Shown here: piece by piece, positions 8,372 to 17,242 of the stretch
How positions within the stretch are numbered: the first letter of the stretch is position 1
Layout: every line of letters begins with the position of its first letter
Source: Salinimicrobium terrae DSM 17865
Lineage (GTDB): Bacteria > Bacteroidota > Bacteroidia > Flavobacteriales > Flavobacteriaceae
NCBI RefSeq assembly: GCF_000424665.1
Contig: NZ_AUKI01000011.1
Coordinates: 248,001 to 312,000 of the forward strand
Reading direction: 5' to 3'
Length of the DNA stretch: 64,000 nucleotides
The notes under the pieces: model-generated
What the model was told of the DNA's origin: nothing
Databases searched by the model: none
Seen by the model: only the letters and a program-made list of their open reading frames with translations
Program-made: the position numbers and the translations under genes

Positions 8372-11176
8372 TTAGAAATCTTTTTTAAAGAATTTGATGG
8401 TCTGAATAATAAAAGTTGGTAAAATGCTGGCAATAGCGATTAGCACCCAATGTTTGGCCTCCAATGGCTGTAGATCCAGAACTTCCGCCAATACAGGAAT
8501 AAAATATGCGGCAAAGACGGCAGCCGTACAAAATATCACCGCCATCCAGACATATTTATTACGGGAAACCTGGTTATTCAGAAAAGGCTCTCTGCCACTC
8601 CGCATGTTCAACACATGTAAAAACTGGGCAAATGCGAGACTTAAAAAAGCGATATTGTTGTTGATCCCTTCTGTTTCACCCCAATAAAAGTGGGAATAAA
8701 AATAAGCACCTGTAACACTAGCGGCTATGATTATTCCGTAAAAAACGATCTGCATCCAGTTCTTACGGGTGATGATAGGTTCCTTAGGATCTTTCGGCGG
8801 CATTTTCATCACATTAGGAGTTCCTTCTCCTATTCCAAGGGCAAGTGCCGGAAAAACATCTGATAGCAGGTTTAGGAAAAGTAGCTGCAAGGGCAGGATG
8901 GGCAGAATGAACAGGGAAAAACTAACGAGTGCTATCAGGATGATCTCGGCCAGGTGATAAGATAGCTGATAAAGCACAAATCTTCTTATATTCCCAAAGA
9001 TTATGCGCCCCTGTTCGACAGCTTTAACTATAGAATTAAAGGAGTCGTCTTTAAGAACCACATCTGCAACTTCCTGGGCCACCTGTGTACCTCTTTTTCC
9101 CATAGCGATCCCTATATTAGCTTTTTTAAGGGCCGGAGCATCGTTCACCCCGTCGCCCGTCATGGCTACTATTTCCCCCAGGTCCTGAAAATGGCTTATA
9201 AGATTTAATTTTTGTCCGGGATCTACCCGGGAAAAAATCGGGATGTTTACCAGTTTTCCCTGATTCTCTTGTTCGAATTCCTTATTCAAATCCCTTCCAT
9301 GCAGGACTGGGATCCTATGTTCTTCTTCTGAAAAAATGCTTACCTCACGTCCCACATTTTTGGCAGTTCCGGGGTGATCTCCGGTCACCATAACTACTTT
9401 AATTCCGGCAGCCTTACAAGTCTCTATCGCTGTGGCCACTTCTTTTCGGGGTGGATCCATGAAGCCCAGCAGCCCCACAAATATCAATTCATGTAGAAAA
9501 TCTTCAGCCTCTTCTCCTGTTGGCAGATCTTTAATTTTTTTATAAGCAAAACCCAGGACCCGCAAACCATCCTCTGCCATTTCATTATTCCTTTCATTCC
9601 ATTTTCCCTTTTCTTCTTCAGTTAATTCTTCCTGATTTCCATCTTTGAAGATTTTAGTTGAACGGGACAAAATGGCATCTGTTGATCCTTTTCCGGCCAC
9701 GTATAATCCTCCGTCTTCCCGATATATGGTTCCCATTACCATGGACTCTGAATCAAAAGGATCAATGAGCTCCCGATTCAGGTGTTTCAATTCATCGTAA
9801 AATTTAGGATCAAATTGGCTAACAAAGTCCAGTAAGGCGATTTCAAGAGGATCTCCTTTTCCTATATTTTCCTGCTGTTCTGCTTCTGCTTTTCCCTCTA
9901 GATTTTCAGAAGCAATAAAGTCCGGCCTCGACGGGGAAGTTTCTTTATTACCTGTTTTATCTCCGGAATTTTTTCCTGAAATACCCAGAGATGCGTCATT
10001 TGCCAATACAGCAATTTTTAGCAATTCCTTAAAATTTGGTTCGCTGCTCTGCTCCTGCTCTTTTTTTAATTCAGGTTTACTCCCGTGCCAGTTAACCTTC
10101 AGCAACTGTTCCTGCGGCAAACAAAAACTATGAACTGTAAGTTCGTTCTTTGTAAGTGTTCCGGTTTTATCGGTAAAAATTACGGTAGTCTCTCCCAGGG
10201 TTTCCACTGCACTCAGGCTTTTAATCAAAACATTCTTTTTTGAAAGACGTACCATCCCACGGGCGAGGGCAATACTGGCGACAATGGGTAAACCTTCAGG
10301 AATGGCCGCAATTGACCATGCAATAGAAGTCTGAACCAGTTGATACAGGTCTTTGCCAGCCAGCCAGCCAAAGAAGAAAAAAGCGGCGGCCATAGCCAGG
10401 ATCACCCAAATAAGTTTCTTGGTAAGTTTGTTAAGCTTGTTATTGAGTGGGGTATCTTCCTGCTCCTGATCGTCTACCAGGGAAGAAATGTTTCCTACTT
10501 CGGTATTCATTCCAGTGCCAACTACAAGAGCGATTGCAGTTCCTGCTGTGACAGCAGTACCTTTATAAAGGATGTTTCTGCGATCGGCTACCTGCATTTC
10601 CTCCTGCATTACTTCATGAGTTTTTTCAATCGGAACAGATTCACCGGTCAATGGAGATTCATCCACCTTAAGTTCTGTAGCTTCCAGTATCCTCGCATCA
10701 GCTGGAATAAGATCCCCAGCTCCTATTTTAATGAGATCGCCTGGAACTATATTTTCCGCATCAATTTCCCTCTCTTCAGCATCCCTGATAACAATAGTGC
10801 TAATTTTATCCAGTTTTTTAAGGGCCTGCATGGACTTTTGTGCCTGAAATTCCATCCAAAAACCTATAGCGGTGTTGACCAGCAGCACGATAAAAATCGC
10901 AATACCTTCAGGAATATCACCAAAAACCAGAGCCAAAGCAGCAGCTGCAAAAAGAAGATAGATAACAGGATTATTGACCTGGGATAGAATAAGGTCCCAA
11001 ATACTGCGGCTCTCCGTCTTCTTTAATTTATTCAGACCATATTTTTTCAACCGTTCCTCAGCTTCTCTTTCAGTGAGTCCTTTTTCTGGGTTTGATGAAA
11101 AATCACCTGCAACTTCATCTCCCGGTTTTCGGTAAGCGTCTGCACCTTTAGGTTTTTGTTCTGTTTTCACTTCCAT
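8372..11176 (-). CDS. P2A-type cation-transporting ATPase (CtpF-like)
   Basis: A 934-residue P-type ATPase. In order: N-terminal cation-ATPase domain (20-60), TM1-2 (65-105), actuator with TGES (177-180), TM4 with PEGLP (293-297), phosphorylation motif DKTGTLT (Asp336), the nucleotide domain, VTGDHPGTAKN and MTGDGVNDAPALKKA in the P domain, and a six-helix C-terminus whose TM6 reads NLLSDVFPALALG. PEGLP and the TM6 Asn/Asp pair are those of calcium- and sodium/potassium-type pumps; calcium or manganese is likely, but not proven. A Lys/Glu/Ser-rich stretch at about 365-440 enlarges the N domain. It sits between pfkB (56 bases) and the HAD-phosphatase gene (10 bases) on the same strand, so a common operon is likely. 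M. tuberculosis CtpF, a DosR target, is the same class. Confidence 0.92.
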   Translation of the reverse strand: MEVKTEQKPKGADAYRKPGDEVAGDFSSNPEKGLTEREAEERLKKYGLNKLKKTESRSIWDLILSQVNNPVIYLLFAAAALALVFGDIPEGIAIFIVLLVNTAIGFWMEFQAQKSMQALKKLDKISTIVIRDAEEREIDAENIVPGDLIKIGAGDLIPADARILEATELKVDESPLTGESVPIEKTHEVMQEEMQVADRRNILYKGTAVTAGTAIALVVGTGMNTEVGNISSLVDDQEQEDTPLNNKLNKLTKKLIWVILAMAAAFFFFGWLAGKDLYQLVQTSIAWSIAAIPEGLPIVASIALARGMVRLSKKNVLIKSLSAVETLGETTVIFTDKTGTLTKNELTVHSFCLPQEQLLKVNWHGSKPELKKEQEQSSEPNFKELLKIAVLANDASLGISGKNSGDKTGNKETSPSRPDFIASENLEGKAEAEQQENIGKGDPLEIALLDFVSQFDPKFYDELKHLNRELIDPFDSESMVMGTIYREDGGLYVAGKGSTDAILSRSTKIFKDGNQEELTEEEKGKWNERNNEMAEDGLRVLGFAYKKIKDLPTGEEAEDFLHELIFVGLLGFMDPPRKEVATAIETCKAAGIKVVMVTGDHPGTAKNVGREVSIFSEEEHRIPVLHGRDLNKEFEQENQGKLVNIPIFSRVDPGQKLNLISHFQDLGEIVAMTGDGVNDAPALKKANIGIAMGKRGTQVAQEVADVVLKDDSFNSIVKAVEQGRIIFGNIRRFVLYQLSYHLAEIILIALVSFSLFILPILPLQLLFLNLLSDVFPALALGIGEGTPNVMKMPPKDPKEPIITRKNWMQIVFYGIIIAASVTGAYFYSHFYWGETEGINNNIAFLSLAFAQFLHVLNMRSGREPFLNNQVSRNKYVWMAVIFCTAAVFAAYFIPVLAEVLDLQPLEAKHWVLIAIASILPTFIIQTIKFFKKDF

Positions 11177-11232
11177 AGTTCTTAGTAAAAATGATGACAG
11201 TTAAGTACCAGAGTATGTTATTTTTCCCGCTT

Positions 11233-12180
11233 TTAAACTTTTTTACCTTCCCCCTTTGTCTCTATTAGAAGTTGTTCATGGAGAAGTTCTACATCTTTTT
11301 TCTGAAGCAGTTCTGTTCCCGGAGATTTAATAGTTGCACTGCCACAAGCCAAGCCATACAAAATGGCTTTTTCGATAGGTTGTCCAGTAAAAAGACTGTA
11401 AACTATTCCCGCCACCATACTATCCCCTGCTCCAATGGAGCTTATATGTTCCACCTGTGGTGCAGGAAAGTGTTTAACTTCTCCCTTTGTAGCCAATAGA
11501 GCTCCCTCGCCACCGAGGGAAAGGACAATGTTCTCAACCGGATAATCCCGAAGGATATTCAACATGATCGTTTTTTGCTGGTCTATGTTCTCTGCACTTT
11601 CTCCTGTTATATCTTTTAATTCACTTTTGTTGGGTTTTAAAAGATAGGCCCCTTGCTCAAGTACTCCTTTATAGGATTTCCCGGAGGTATCCAGGACGAA
11701 TTTTAGTCCGCATTTATTAGCTCTTGCCGCTGCAAGGGCATAAAAATTCCGGGGTGCTCCCGGTGGCAAACTTCCGCTGGCGACAAGGAAAGATCCTCTT
11801 TTGCATTGGTCAACTCTTTCCAGAAGTGATTCATATTCAGATTCATCAAGTTCAACTCCCGGAAAACCGAAACGATATAAATTCCCGGTGGAAGTCTCAG
11901 TAATTGCAAAATTCTGTCTTAGATCGGCTTTTACAGGTACGGGATCTTCTTTTACACCTTCTTTTTTCAACAAATCGGAAAAAAGTTTACCTGTGTGTCC
12001 ACCCTTTGTGTAAACAGCAGTAGATTCACCTCCCAATCTTTTAATTACGCGGGAGACATTTACTCCCCCGCCTCCGGGATCAATAAGTGGCTTTTCACAG
12101 CGAAGTTTTTCATTAGGTTCAAATTTTTCAGTCTTAGAATAGATATCCAGTGCAGGATTAGCGGTTAAGGTGATTATCAT
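11233..12180 (-). CDS. pfkB: 6-phosphofructokinase 2-type sugar kinase
   Basis: A 315-residue ribokinase-family protein. It matches E. coli Pfk-2 in family landmarks: TLTANPALD at the start, PGGGGVNVSRVI (36-47), ASGSLPPG (134-141), LKPNKSEL (181-188) and the catalytic IGAGDSMVAG (Asp253). The four-glycine PGGGG motif favours Pfk-2 over 1-phosphofructokinase (FruK) or tagatose-6-phosphate kinase, but these close relatives cannot be fully excluded. It would phosphorylate fructose-6-phosphate with ATP, commit glucose-6-phosphate from the downstream phosphorylase pathway to glycolysis, and is first in the minus-strand operon. It diverges from mlaE across 189 bases. pfkB (Rv2029c) is also a DosR target in mycobacteria. 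Confidence 0.88.
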   Translation of the reverse strand: MIITLTANPALDIYSKTEKFEPNEKLRCEKPLIDPGGGGVNVSRVIKRLGGESTAVYTKGGHTGKLFSDLLKKEGVKEDPVPVKADLRQNFAITETSTGNLYRFGFPGVELDESEYESLLERVDQCKRGSFLVASGSLPPGAPRNFYALAAARANKCGLKFVLDTSGKSYKGVLEQGAYLLKPNKSELKDITGESAENIDQQKTIMLNILRDYPVENIVLSLGGEGALLATKGEVKHFPAPQVEHISSIGAGDSMVAGIVYSLFTGQPIEKAILYGLACGSATIKSPGTELLQKKDVELLHEQLLIETKGEGKKV

Positions 12181-12307
12181 TAGCGGAAAAGTGTATTAAT
12201 ATAATTAGACTTTCTCTCTAATTTACAGATAAGTTTTAGAACAATAAAGCTGTAGCGGTAAATTCTGAAACTCCTTCCCACCAATGTTTTCTGTGATCAT
12301 ACAAAAC

Positions 12308-12351
12308 CTGAGAGATATCATAGTTATCATCAAATTTCTGAAGTAGTTTTA
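12308..12351 (+). promoter_or_regulatory. putative activator site plus -7 box before mlaE (site E)
   Basis: CTGAG-AGAT-ATCAT (12308-12321) differs from the site consensus CTGAY-N4-ATCAT at one base. Its centre is 29.5 bases before TAGTTTTA (12344-12351) and 55.5 bases before the mlaE ATG, the same layout as the other sites. Weaker than sites A, C and D because of the mismatch. Confidence 0.42.
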
Positions 12352-12369
12352 GTCTAGAAATTTTGCGGT

Positions 12370-13152
12370 ATGACCCGAAATTTTCCCATAGCTAAAAACC
12401 TTTACTCCTTTTTTACTGAAACAGGAGCTCTGTCGAGGTTTGCCGGTCGATTCTTTAAAGAGTTATTCAGCCGGCCATTCGAATTCAGGGAATTCCTGAG
12501 GCAGTGTTACCAAATGGGTAATAAATCCCTTTTACTTGTAGGTGTCACAGGGTTCATTCTTGGACTGGTTTTCACCCTGCAATCCCGGCCCACATTAGAA
12601 GAATTCGGGGCTTCCTCCTGGATACCCAATATGATAAGTATTTCCATTGTAAGGGAAATAGGACCGGTGATCATCGCTCTTATCTGTGCAGGACGTATTG
12701 GATCAAGTATTGGTGCAGAATTGGGCTCCATGAAAGTTACTGAACAAATAGACGCTATGGAAGTTTCGGGAACTAACCCTTTTAAATTTCTGGTTGTTAC
12801 CCGGATTCTCGCAGCCACGCTGATGCTTCCTCTGCTCATTCTATTTGGCGATTTTATTGCTCTAATAGGTTCGGCACTTGTCGAAAACATAAAAGGACAA
12901 GTCTCTTTTACTCTTTATTTTAATCAGGTCTTTGACGCCCTCGGTTTTCGGGACCTCTTACCGGCCACAGGGAAATCCTTCTTTTTTGGTTTTGCGATAG
13001 GGCTGGTGGGATGTTTTAAAGGCTACAACAGCAGTAAAGGTACTGCCGGTGTAGGTCGTGCCTCCAATTCGGCTGTAGTATATACCAGTATGTTGCTTTT
13101 TATTATTGACTTCATAGCAGTTTTTTTAACCGAACTTATCTATGGAACATGA
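12370..13152 (+). CDS. mlaE: MlaE-type lipid transport permease
   Basis: A 260-residue inner-membrane permease of the MlaE/YrbE family, the channel part of MCE lipid transporters that move phospholipids between inner and outer membranes. The protein has about five hydrophobic segments after an amphipathic N-terminus, and the family core with SIVREIGPVIIALICAGRIG and SSIGAELGSMKVTEQIDAMEV (about 94-135), including the conserved RxGS and EQIDAL-like motifs. The gene overlaps the ATPase gene by 4 bases (ATGA) and is followed by an MCE protein, a complete E-F-D set. No MlaB or MlaC is present, as usual in Bacteroidota. A stress-type promoter (12308) lies upstream, so it may be induced with the USPs. 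Confidence 0.92.
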   Translation: MTRNFPIAKNLYSFFTETGALSRFAGRFFKELFSRPFEFREFLRQCYQMGNKSLLLVGVTGFILGLVFTLQSRPTLEEFGASSWIPNMISISIVREIGPVIIALICAGRIGSSIGAELGSMKVTEQIDAMEVSGTNPFKFLVVTRILAATLMLPLLILFGDFIALIGSALVENIKGQVSFTLYFNQVFDALGFRDLLPATGKSFFFGFAIGLVGCFKGYNSSKGTAGVGRASNSAVVYTSMLLFIIDFIAVFLTELIYGT

Positions 13153-13913
13153 AGGACGAAAACACATATACCTCCATTAATAAAAGAAAAGCGGTCATTA
13201 GAATTAAAAACCTGCAGAAGCAATTTGGAGATACAGTTGTATTAAACAATTTCAATCTGGAAATGTATGAAGATGAAAACCTGGTGCTTATGGGAAAATC
13301 AGGTTCAGGAAAGTCGGTAATGATAAAGTGTCTTGTAGGATTAATGGAACCCGATAGCGGCAAAATAGAAGTTTTGAATAAGGATATTACAAAGCTGGAG
13401 CGTACCGAAATGGATGAGCTTCGGGCAGAGATAGGCTTCCTGTTCCAGGGCAGTGCATTGTACGATTCTATGACAGTGAGGGAAAATCTTGAATTTCCCT
13501 TACGGCATCATACTAAAAGAATGAATATTAAAAACACCAATAAACTGGTATTGGAAGCACTGGAAAGTGTAGGACTGGCTAAAACCATTGATCTAATGCC
13601 TGAAGAATTATCTGGTGGAATGCAGCGTAGAATTGCTTTGGCACGTGCGCTTATTCTTAAACCGAAAATTATTTTGTATGATGAACCTACGACCGGCCTG
13701 GATCCAATAACGGCAAAGGAGATCATTCAATTGATGACAAACATTCAAAAAAAATATAAAACTTCCTCATTGATCATTACTCACGACGTGGATTGCGCCA
13801 GGGTTATCTCCGACCGAATGATTTTGCTGCTGGAGGGAACAAATTATGCAGAAGGGACTTTCAAAGAACTATCAACTTCTGAAGACCCAAAAATTCAGGC
13901 CTTCTTTAAATAA
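13149..13913 (+). CDS. mlaF: MlaF-type ABC transporter ATP-binding protein
   Basis: A 254-residue ABC ATPase. Walker A is GKSGSGKS (49-56), Q-loop FLFQGSALYDSMTV (98-110), signature LSGGMQRR (154-161), Walker B IILYDEPTTGLDP (174-186) and H-loop ITHD. The GSALYDSMTVRENLEFPL segment is characteristic of the MlaF branch, which powers MlaE. The ATGA overlap with mlaE and six-base gap to the MCE gene show one transcription unit. It acts on the cytoplasmic face of the inner membrane. Confidence 0.93.
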   Translation: MKDENTYTSINKRKAVIRIKNLQKQFGDTVVLNNFNLEMYEDENLVLMGKSGSGKSVMIKCLVGLMEPDSGKIEVLNKDITKLERTEMDELRAEIGFLFQGSALYDSMTVRENLEFPLRHHTKRMNIKNTNKLVLEALESVGLAKTIDLMPEELSGGMQRRIALARALILKPKIILYDEPTTGLDPITAKEIIQLMTNIQKKYKTSSLIITHDVDCARVISDRMILLLEGTNYAEGTFKELSTSEDPKIQAFFK

Positions 13914-13919
13914 AAAGAA

Positions 13920-14921
13920 ATGAAGAATTCTAACTCAGAAAACCTCAAATTAGGAATCTTTGTGATTCTGGGAATCATGATTTTCGTCACTGCGGTTTAT
14001 TTTATAGGAAACCGTCAAAATTTGTTTGGAGATAATAGTGTTATCACTTCAGTCTTTAAAGACGTAAATGGTTTACAACCCGGGAATAATGTTCGGTTTG
14101 CCGGTGTAAATGTTGGAACCGTCCAAAAAATACGGATAATTAACGATACCAGTATTGCGGTGAATATGAGGATCAATCAAAATACTATGGATCTTATCCG
14201 GAAAAATTCTCTTGCCACCATAAGTTCGGACGGACTGGTTGGCAGCATGATTGTAAATCTTTTGCCAGGAGAAAATAGCTCTGTCCCTGCAATGCCAGTG
14301 CACCCCGGTGATACAATTCCTTCTATAAGTAAAATTGCCACTGCCGATATGCTGACAACCTTGAACACCACCAATGAAAATGCTGCACACCTAACTGCTG
14401 ACCTACTGAAGATCACAAACAGCATAAATAAAGGAGAAGGCACGATTGGAGTTTTAATAAAAGATGAAGAAATGGCGAACAACTTTAAAAAGACTATAGA
14501 AGGTTTGAGGCAGGCAACACAAAACGTATCTGGTATGGTAAACCGGGTAAATTCAATAATTGATGAAATGAGTTATAAAGAAAGTGTTGCAGGTGTACTA
14601 CTAAGCGATACCACGGCTGCCAAACAAATTGAAGGAATCATATCAAATCTGGAGCTTTCTGCTTTACAGATAAACAATGTGACGACCAATCTCGAACAGT
14701 TTTCTTATGATATAAGAAGTGGGGAAGGAACACTTAATTATATACTTAATAATCCCGGTGCAGTGGATCAACTGGATGCCACTCTTCATAACATTGAAAA
14801 AGCTACCAGAAAATTTGATGAAAATATGGAAGCACTGCAACACAACATTTTATTTAGAGGTTACTTCAAAAGACAGGAAAGGATACAGGCAACAGAGGAG
14901 AAAAAGAACAATAATAAATAG
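13920..14921 (+). CDS. mlaD: MlaD/MCE-domain substrate-binding protein
   Basis: A 333-residue protein with one N-terminal membrane anchor (about 12-29), an MCE domain (about 38-118, with VFKDVNGLQPGNNVRFAGVN and the DGLVGSMIVNLLPG strand), and a long alpha-helical region (about 155-320) that would form a coiled-coil needle or tube in the periplasm. It is longer than E. coli MlaD (183 residues) because of this helical tail, as is usual in Bacteroidota. It would ferry lipids for the MlaE/F pair. The gene ends at a bidirectional hairpin shared with the convergent azurin gene. Confidence 0.9.
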   Translation: MKNSNSENLKLGIFVILGIMIFVTAVYFIGNRQNLFGDNSVITSVFKDVNGLQPGNNVRFAGVNVGTVQKIRIINDTSIAVNMRINQNTMDLIRKNSLATISSDGLVGSMIVNLLPGENSSVPAMPVHPGDTIPSISKIATADMLTTLNTTNENAAHLTADLLKITNSINKGEGTIGVLIKDEEMANNFKKTIEGLRQATQNVSGMVNRVNSIIDEMSYKESVAGVLLSDTTAAKQIEGIISNLELSALQINNVTTNLEQFSYDIRSGEGTLNYILNNPGAVDQLDATLHNIEKATRKFDENMEALQHNILFRGYFKRQERIQATEEKKNNNK

Positions 14922-14923
14922 AA

Positions 14924-14949
14924 AAAGGCTTCCTGTGAAGAAAGCCTTT
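14924..14949. terminator. bidirectional terminator between mlaD and the azurin-like gene
   Basis: AAAGGCTTC and GAAG/AGCCTTT arms form a hairpin with a small bulge between two convergent genes, flanked by an A-run and a T-rich side. Confidence 0.7.
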
Positions 14950-14970
14950 CTACCTTTAATGAAATGAATC

Positions 14971-15534
14971 TTATTCAACAATAAATTTTCCCTGCATTTG
15001 AATATAATGACCTGGGAAGCTACAAATGTAGTCATAAGTACCTGCCTCGGGTGCTGTAAACTCAATAGTAGTCTCTTCTCCACCACCAATCATTTCTGTA
15101 TGAACGATTACATTGTTTGTGCCTTCGGGAATATAATCATTACCCGATGCGGTAGCAGCTCTTTGACCAAAGTCTACTACATCTGTTCCCTGCTTTAAAA
15201 GAACAAAATTATGTCCCATTGCATTTTCAGGAAGTTGACCCACATGTGTTAGAGTTAATCTTACGGTTTCTCCTGCTTTAACTCTTATTTCATTAAGGTT
15301 AAACTTCATCATATCGTCACCGGTAAGATTGATCTGAACCACACCGTCCTGACGCTGAATCGCTTCTCCGGATTCAACATTATCTGCTGCTGTTTGGTCC
15401 TCGTCCCGGGTATCTATCTTTTCAATTGTACCCTCTTCCCCGATGGTAATCGTTTCCTGTTCCTTTTTTTCATCGCCGCAGCTAACCATTAATATGGTGA
15501 CTAAAACGGCCAGAGTTTTTGTTAGGTTTTTCAT
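14971..15534 (-). CDS. azurin/plastocyanin-like copper lipoprotein
   Basis: A 187-residue lipoprotein: signal peptide with lipobox LMVSC (Cys19), an acidic linker of about 45 residues, then a cupredoxin domain (about 63-187). Type 1 copper ligands are all visible: His108 in MGHNF, Cys171 and His176 in YICSFPGH, and Met180. This is the azurin arrangement. It would carry single electrons at the outer or inner membrane, possibly to a cytochrome c peroxidase or oxidase; no partner oxidase is in the window. It is monocistronic with a TATCTTTG box 43 bases upstream and converges on mlaD. It lies inside the stress island but lacks the island's shared promoter site. Confidence 0.92.
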   Translation of the reverse strand: MKNLTKTLAVLVTILMVSCGDEKKEQETITIGEEGTIEKIDTRDEDQTAADNVESGEAIQRQDGVVQINLTGDDMMKFNLNEIRVKAGETVRLTLTHVGQLPENAMGHNFVLLKQGTDVVDFGQRAATASGNDYIPEGTNNVIVHTEMIGGGEETTIEFTAPEAGTYDYICSFPGHYIQMQGKFIVE

Positions 15535-15576
15535 GTAAAATTATTTTTATCGTTAAGCCCTCATTTTTGAGTTATT

Positions 15577-15584
15577 CAAAGATA
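15577..15584 (-). promoter_or_regulatory. TAnnTTTG -7 box
   Basis: Minus-strand TATCTTTG, 43 bases before the azurin-like start. Confidence 0.45.
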
Positions 15585-15649
15585 AAGAGAATTAACGCTA
15601 AAAGACTAATGGGGAGGCAGGAGTTATTTTTTAGTAGATAAAAAGGGTT

Positions 15650-15916
15650 TTACAGAATATGTGTCATCCTCCACCTTTTTAGATCCGGGAGAATTTTAAT
15701 GGTATCGTGTGCTTCTTCGAGACTTATTTCATCATGATGTCTTGCTCTAATTAATAGCTTCTTCTCCATATCCTGTATGGTGAGATGATGATCGCGAAAT
15801 TCCCCATTTTTGAAACAATCCAGACAGTAATCGGAGCTTAAGCTTTGATCACGGTTTGTTCCTCTAATTTTTGGAGAGAATGGAAGTCCACAACATTGGC
15901 AAATAAATGGTCTCAT
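15650..15916 (-). CDS. small zinc-ribbon protein
   Basis: An 88-residue protein with two Cys pairs: CQCC (residues 6-9, CxxC core) and CLDC (about 31-34), spaced as in the putative zinc ribbon family zf-ribbon_2 (pattern CxxCGxPF ... YCxxCFKNGEF). The C-terminal half is a helical DUF with LTIQDMEKKL, as in that family. Function is unknown; small proteins of this type are thought to bind zinc and perhaps regulate. It sits alone between the azurin-like gene and the receiver-CRP regulator. No clear promoter box is seen upstream. Confidence 0.75.
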   Translation of the reverse strand: MRPFICQCCGLPFSPKIRGTNRDQSLSSDYCLDCFKNGEFRDHHLTIQDMEKKLLIRARHHDEISLEEAHDTIKILPDLKRWRMTHIL

Positions 15917-16131
15917 AGCAAATATGTATTTAAGGAACTATAGTTCAGATCTTTAAACTTCAGTTAAGAACCTTTTAAAGATAAAAACAGAAGAGAATAA
16001 TAAAAGATTTTTAAGTCTTAAATATTTCACAAATAAATTATAATAACGTATCTTTATAATGGCTTTAACTATCTGATTATAAGTTCTATTTCTTAATAAA
16101 CTTATTCCTTATCAGCCTAATATATAACGTT

Positions 16132-17169
16132 ATGGAAAGTTCGGTCCTCCTTATAGAAGATGATCTCGTACTTGCCGAAAACATTCAGGAGTTATTAGAA
16201 CTCTCGGGTTACAGGGTATTTCTTGCTCACGAAGGAAAAAGTGGTTTACTAAAGGCATTTAAAGAACTTCCTGACGTCATAATTTCCGATATTATGATGC
16301 CCCATGTTGATGGATATGAAGTTTACAGATCTCTTCAGCAAAATCGCTACACCAGGAATATTCCCTTCATCTTTTTATCTGCGAAAGCAGATCCTGCAGA
16401 TGTACGAAGGGGAATGAATCTTGGAGCAGATGACTATATCACCAAACCTTTTAATGAAGAAGATCTTATTCTGGCCCTGGAAAGCCGTTTGTCCAAGCGA
16501 ACGCAAATACTTCGCGAGGAAGAGGAACAAAGAGGAAAAAGACCACATTTTCACCTGGAAGAATTCAGGGAGTATATTCGCACCTATGGGGAACAGATAC
16601 AGGCAGAGAAAAATGAAGAAATCTATTCGGAAAACAGGATGGCTTCGAATGTTTACCTGCTTGAACACGGCTTGGTAAAAACCTTTAGACTGGATGAATA
16701 TGGAAAGGAACTCATAACCAACATACCTCAAAAAGGGGATTTTTTGGGCTTCTATAGTTTTAAATTTTCTCATTATCCGGAGAATGCACAAGCCCTTGAA
16801 ACGAGTATTCTTTATAGGATTTCTCATGAAGAATTTGTTCAATTACTCAGGCAAAACCAAGAGTTGATACTTGAATTTGCCGAAGTACTTTCTCACGATC
16901 TTGATGTTCTTAAAACTCATCTTCTCGAGACCGCGTACGGATCGGTACTTAAAAAAACTGCCAGCACCTTGTTGGAATTTGCCGAAAAGGTAAAAAAGGA
17001 TACTACTCCAATCATAAAGGTTTCCCGGAGTGATATGGCGAGTGTGGCCGGCATCTCAACAGAAAGTTTTATAAGAAGTCTATCCTGTCTTAAAAAAGAT
17101 GGTTTGATTGACATAATAGGACGAGATGTAAAAATCCTCCAGCTGGAAAAATTGAAAGAAATACACTAG
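16132..17169 (+). CDS. response regulator fused to CRP/FNR-type DNA-binding module
   Basis: A 345-residue fusion. Residues 1-122 are a receiver domain with the acidic pair Asp10/Asp11, phosphoacceptor Asp53 (IISDIMMPHVDGYEV), Ser83 and Lys105. Residues 150-260 form a cNMP-binding-like beta-barrel, and 270-345 a CRP-type winged HTH with VSRSDMASVAGISTESFIRS. In the recognition helix Glu311 and Arg315 are placed like the FNR/CRP Glu and Arg that contact a TGA half-site. There are no FNR cysteine ligands (only Cys319), so input is probably phosphorylation by an unlinked kinase, a small ligand, or both. Its position amid stress genes with TGAY-N4-RTCA sites makes it their likely activator. The start ATG lies in a short palindrome ATAACGTTAT. 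Confidence 0.92.
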   Translation: MESSVLLIEDDLVLAENIQELLELSGYRVFLAHEGKSGLLKAFKELPDVIISDIMMPHVDGYEVYRSLQQNRYTRNIPFIFLSAKADPADVRRGMNLGADDYITKPFNEEDLILALESRLSKRTQILREEEEQRGKRPHFHLEEFREYIRTYGEQIQAEKNEEIYSENRMASNVYLLEHGLVKTFRLDEYGKELITNIPQKGDFLGFYSFKFSHYPENAQALETSILYRISHEEFVQLLRQNQELILEFAEVLSHDLDVLKTHLLETAYGSVLKKTASTLLEFAEKVKKDTTPIIKVSRSDMASVAGISTESFIRSLSCLKKDGLIDIIGRDVKILQLEKLKEIH

Positions 17170-17198
17170 GATTTTTCGCACCTTATTTTATCCTAAAC

Positions 17199-17242
17199 AT
17201 GACATTTCTCATTCTGTCAAAGGCTAATGCTTTGTAACTTAA
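17199..17242 (+). promoter_or_regulatory. putative activator site plus -7 box before the Hsp20 remnant (site B)
   Basis: ATGAC-ATTT-CTCAT (17199-17212) is one base from a perfect ATGAC-N4-GTCAT palindrome. Its centre is 29.5 bases before TAACTTAA (17235-17242). The 10-mer GTAACTTAAC and several flanking bases are shared with site A at 3099. An additional TGACA-N10-TGTCA pair overlaps it (17200-17219). Confidence 0.5.

Noticed and set aside
10340-10987. 215-codon plus-strand frame opposite the P-type ATPase
   Set aside because: Shadow of the conserved DKTGTLT-bearing gene on the other strand; no protein family features.
12254-12300. Divergent control site for pfkB near 12255-12300
   Set aside because: No palindrome with TGA/TCA arms or TAnnTTTG on the minus strand at a usable distance.
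16073-16086. CTGAT-TATA-AGTTC before the receiver-CRP gene as an autoregulatory site
   Set aside because: Only one half-site; no TAnnTT box at the required distance.
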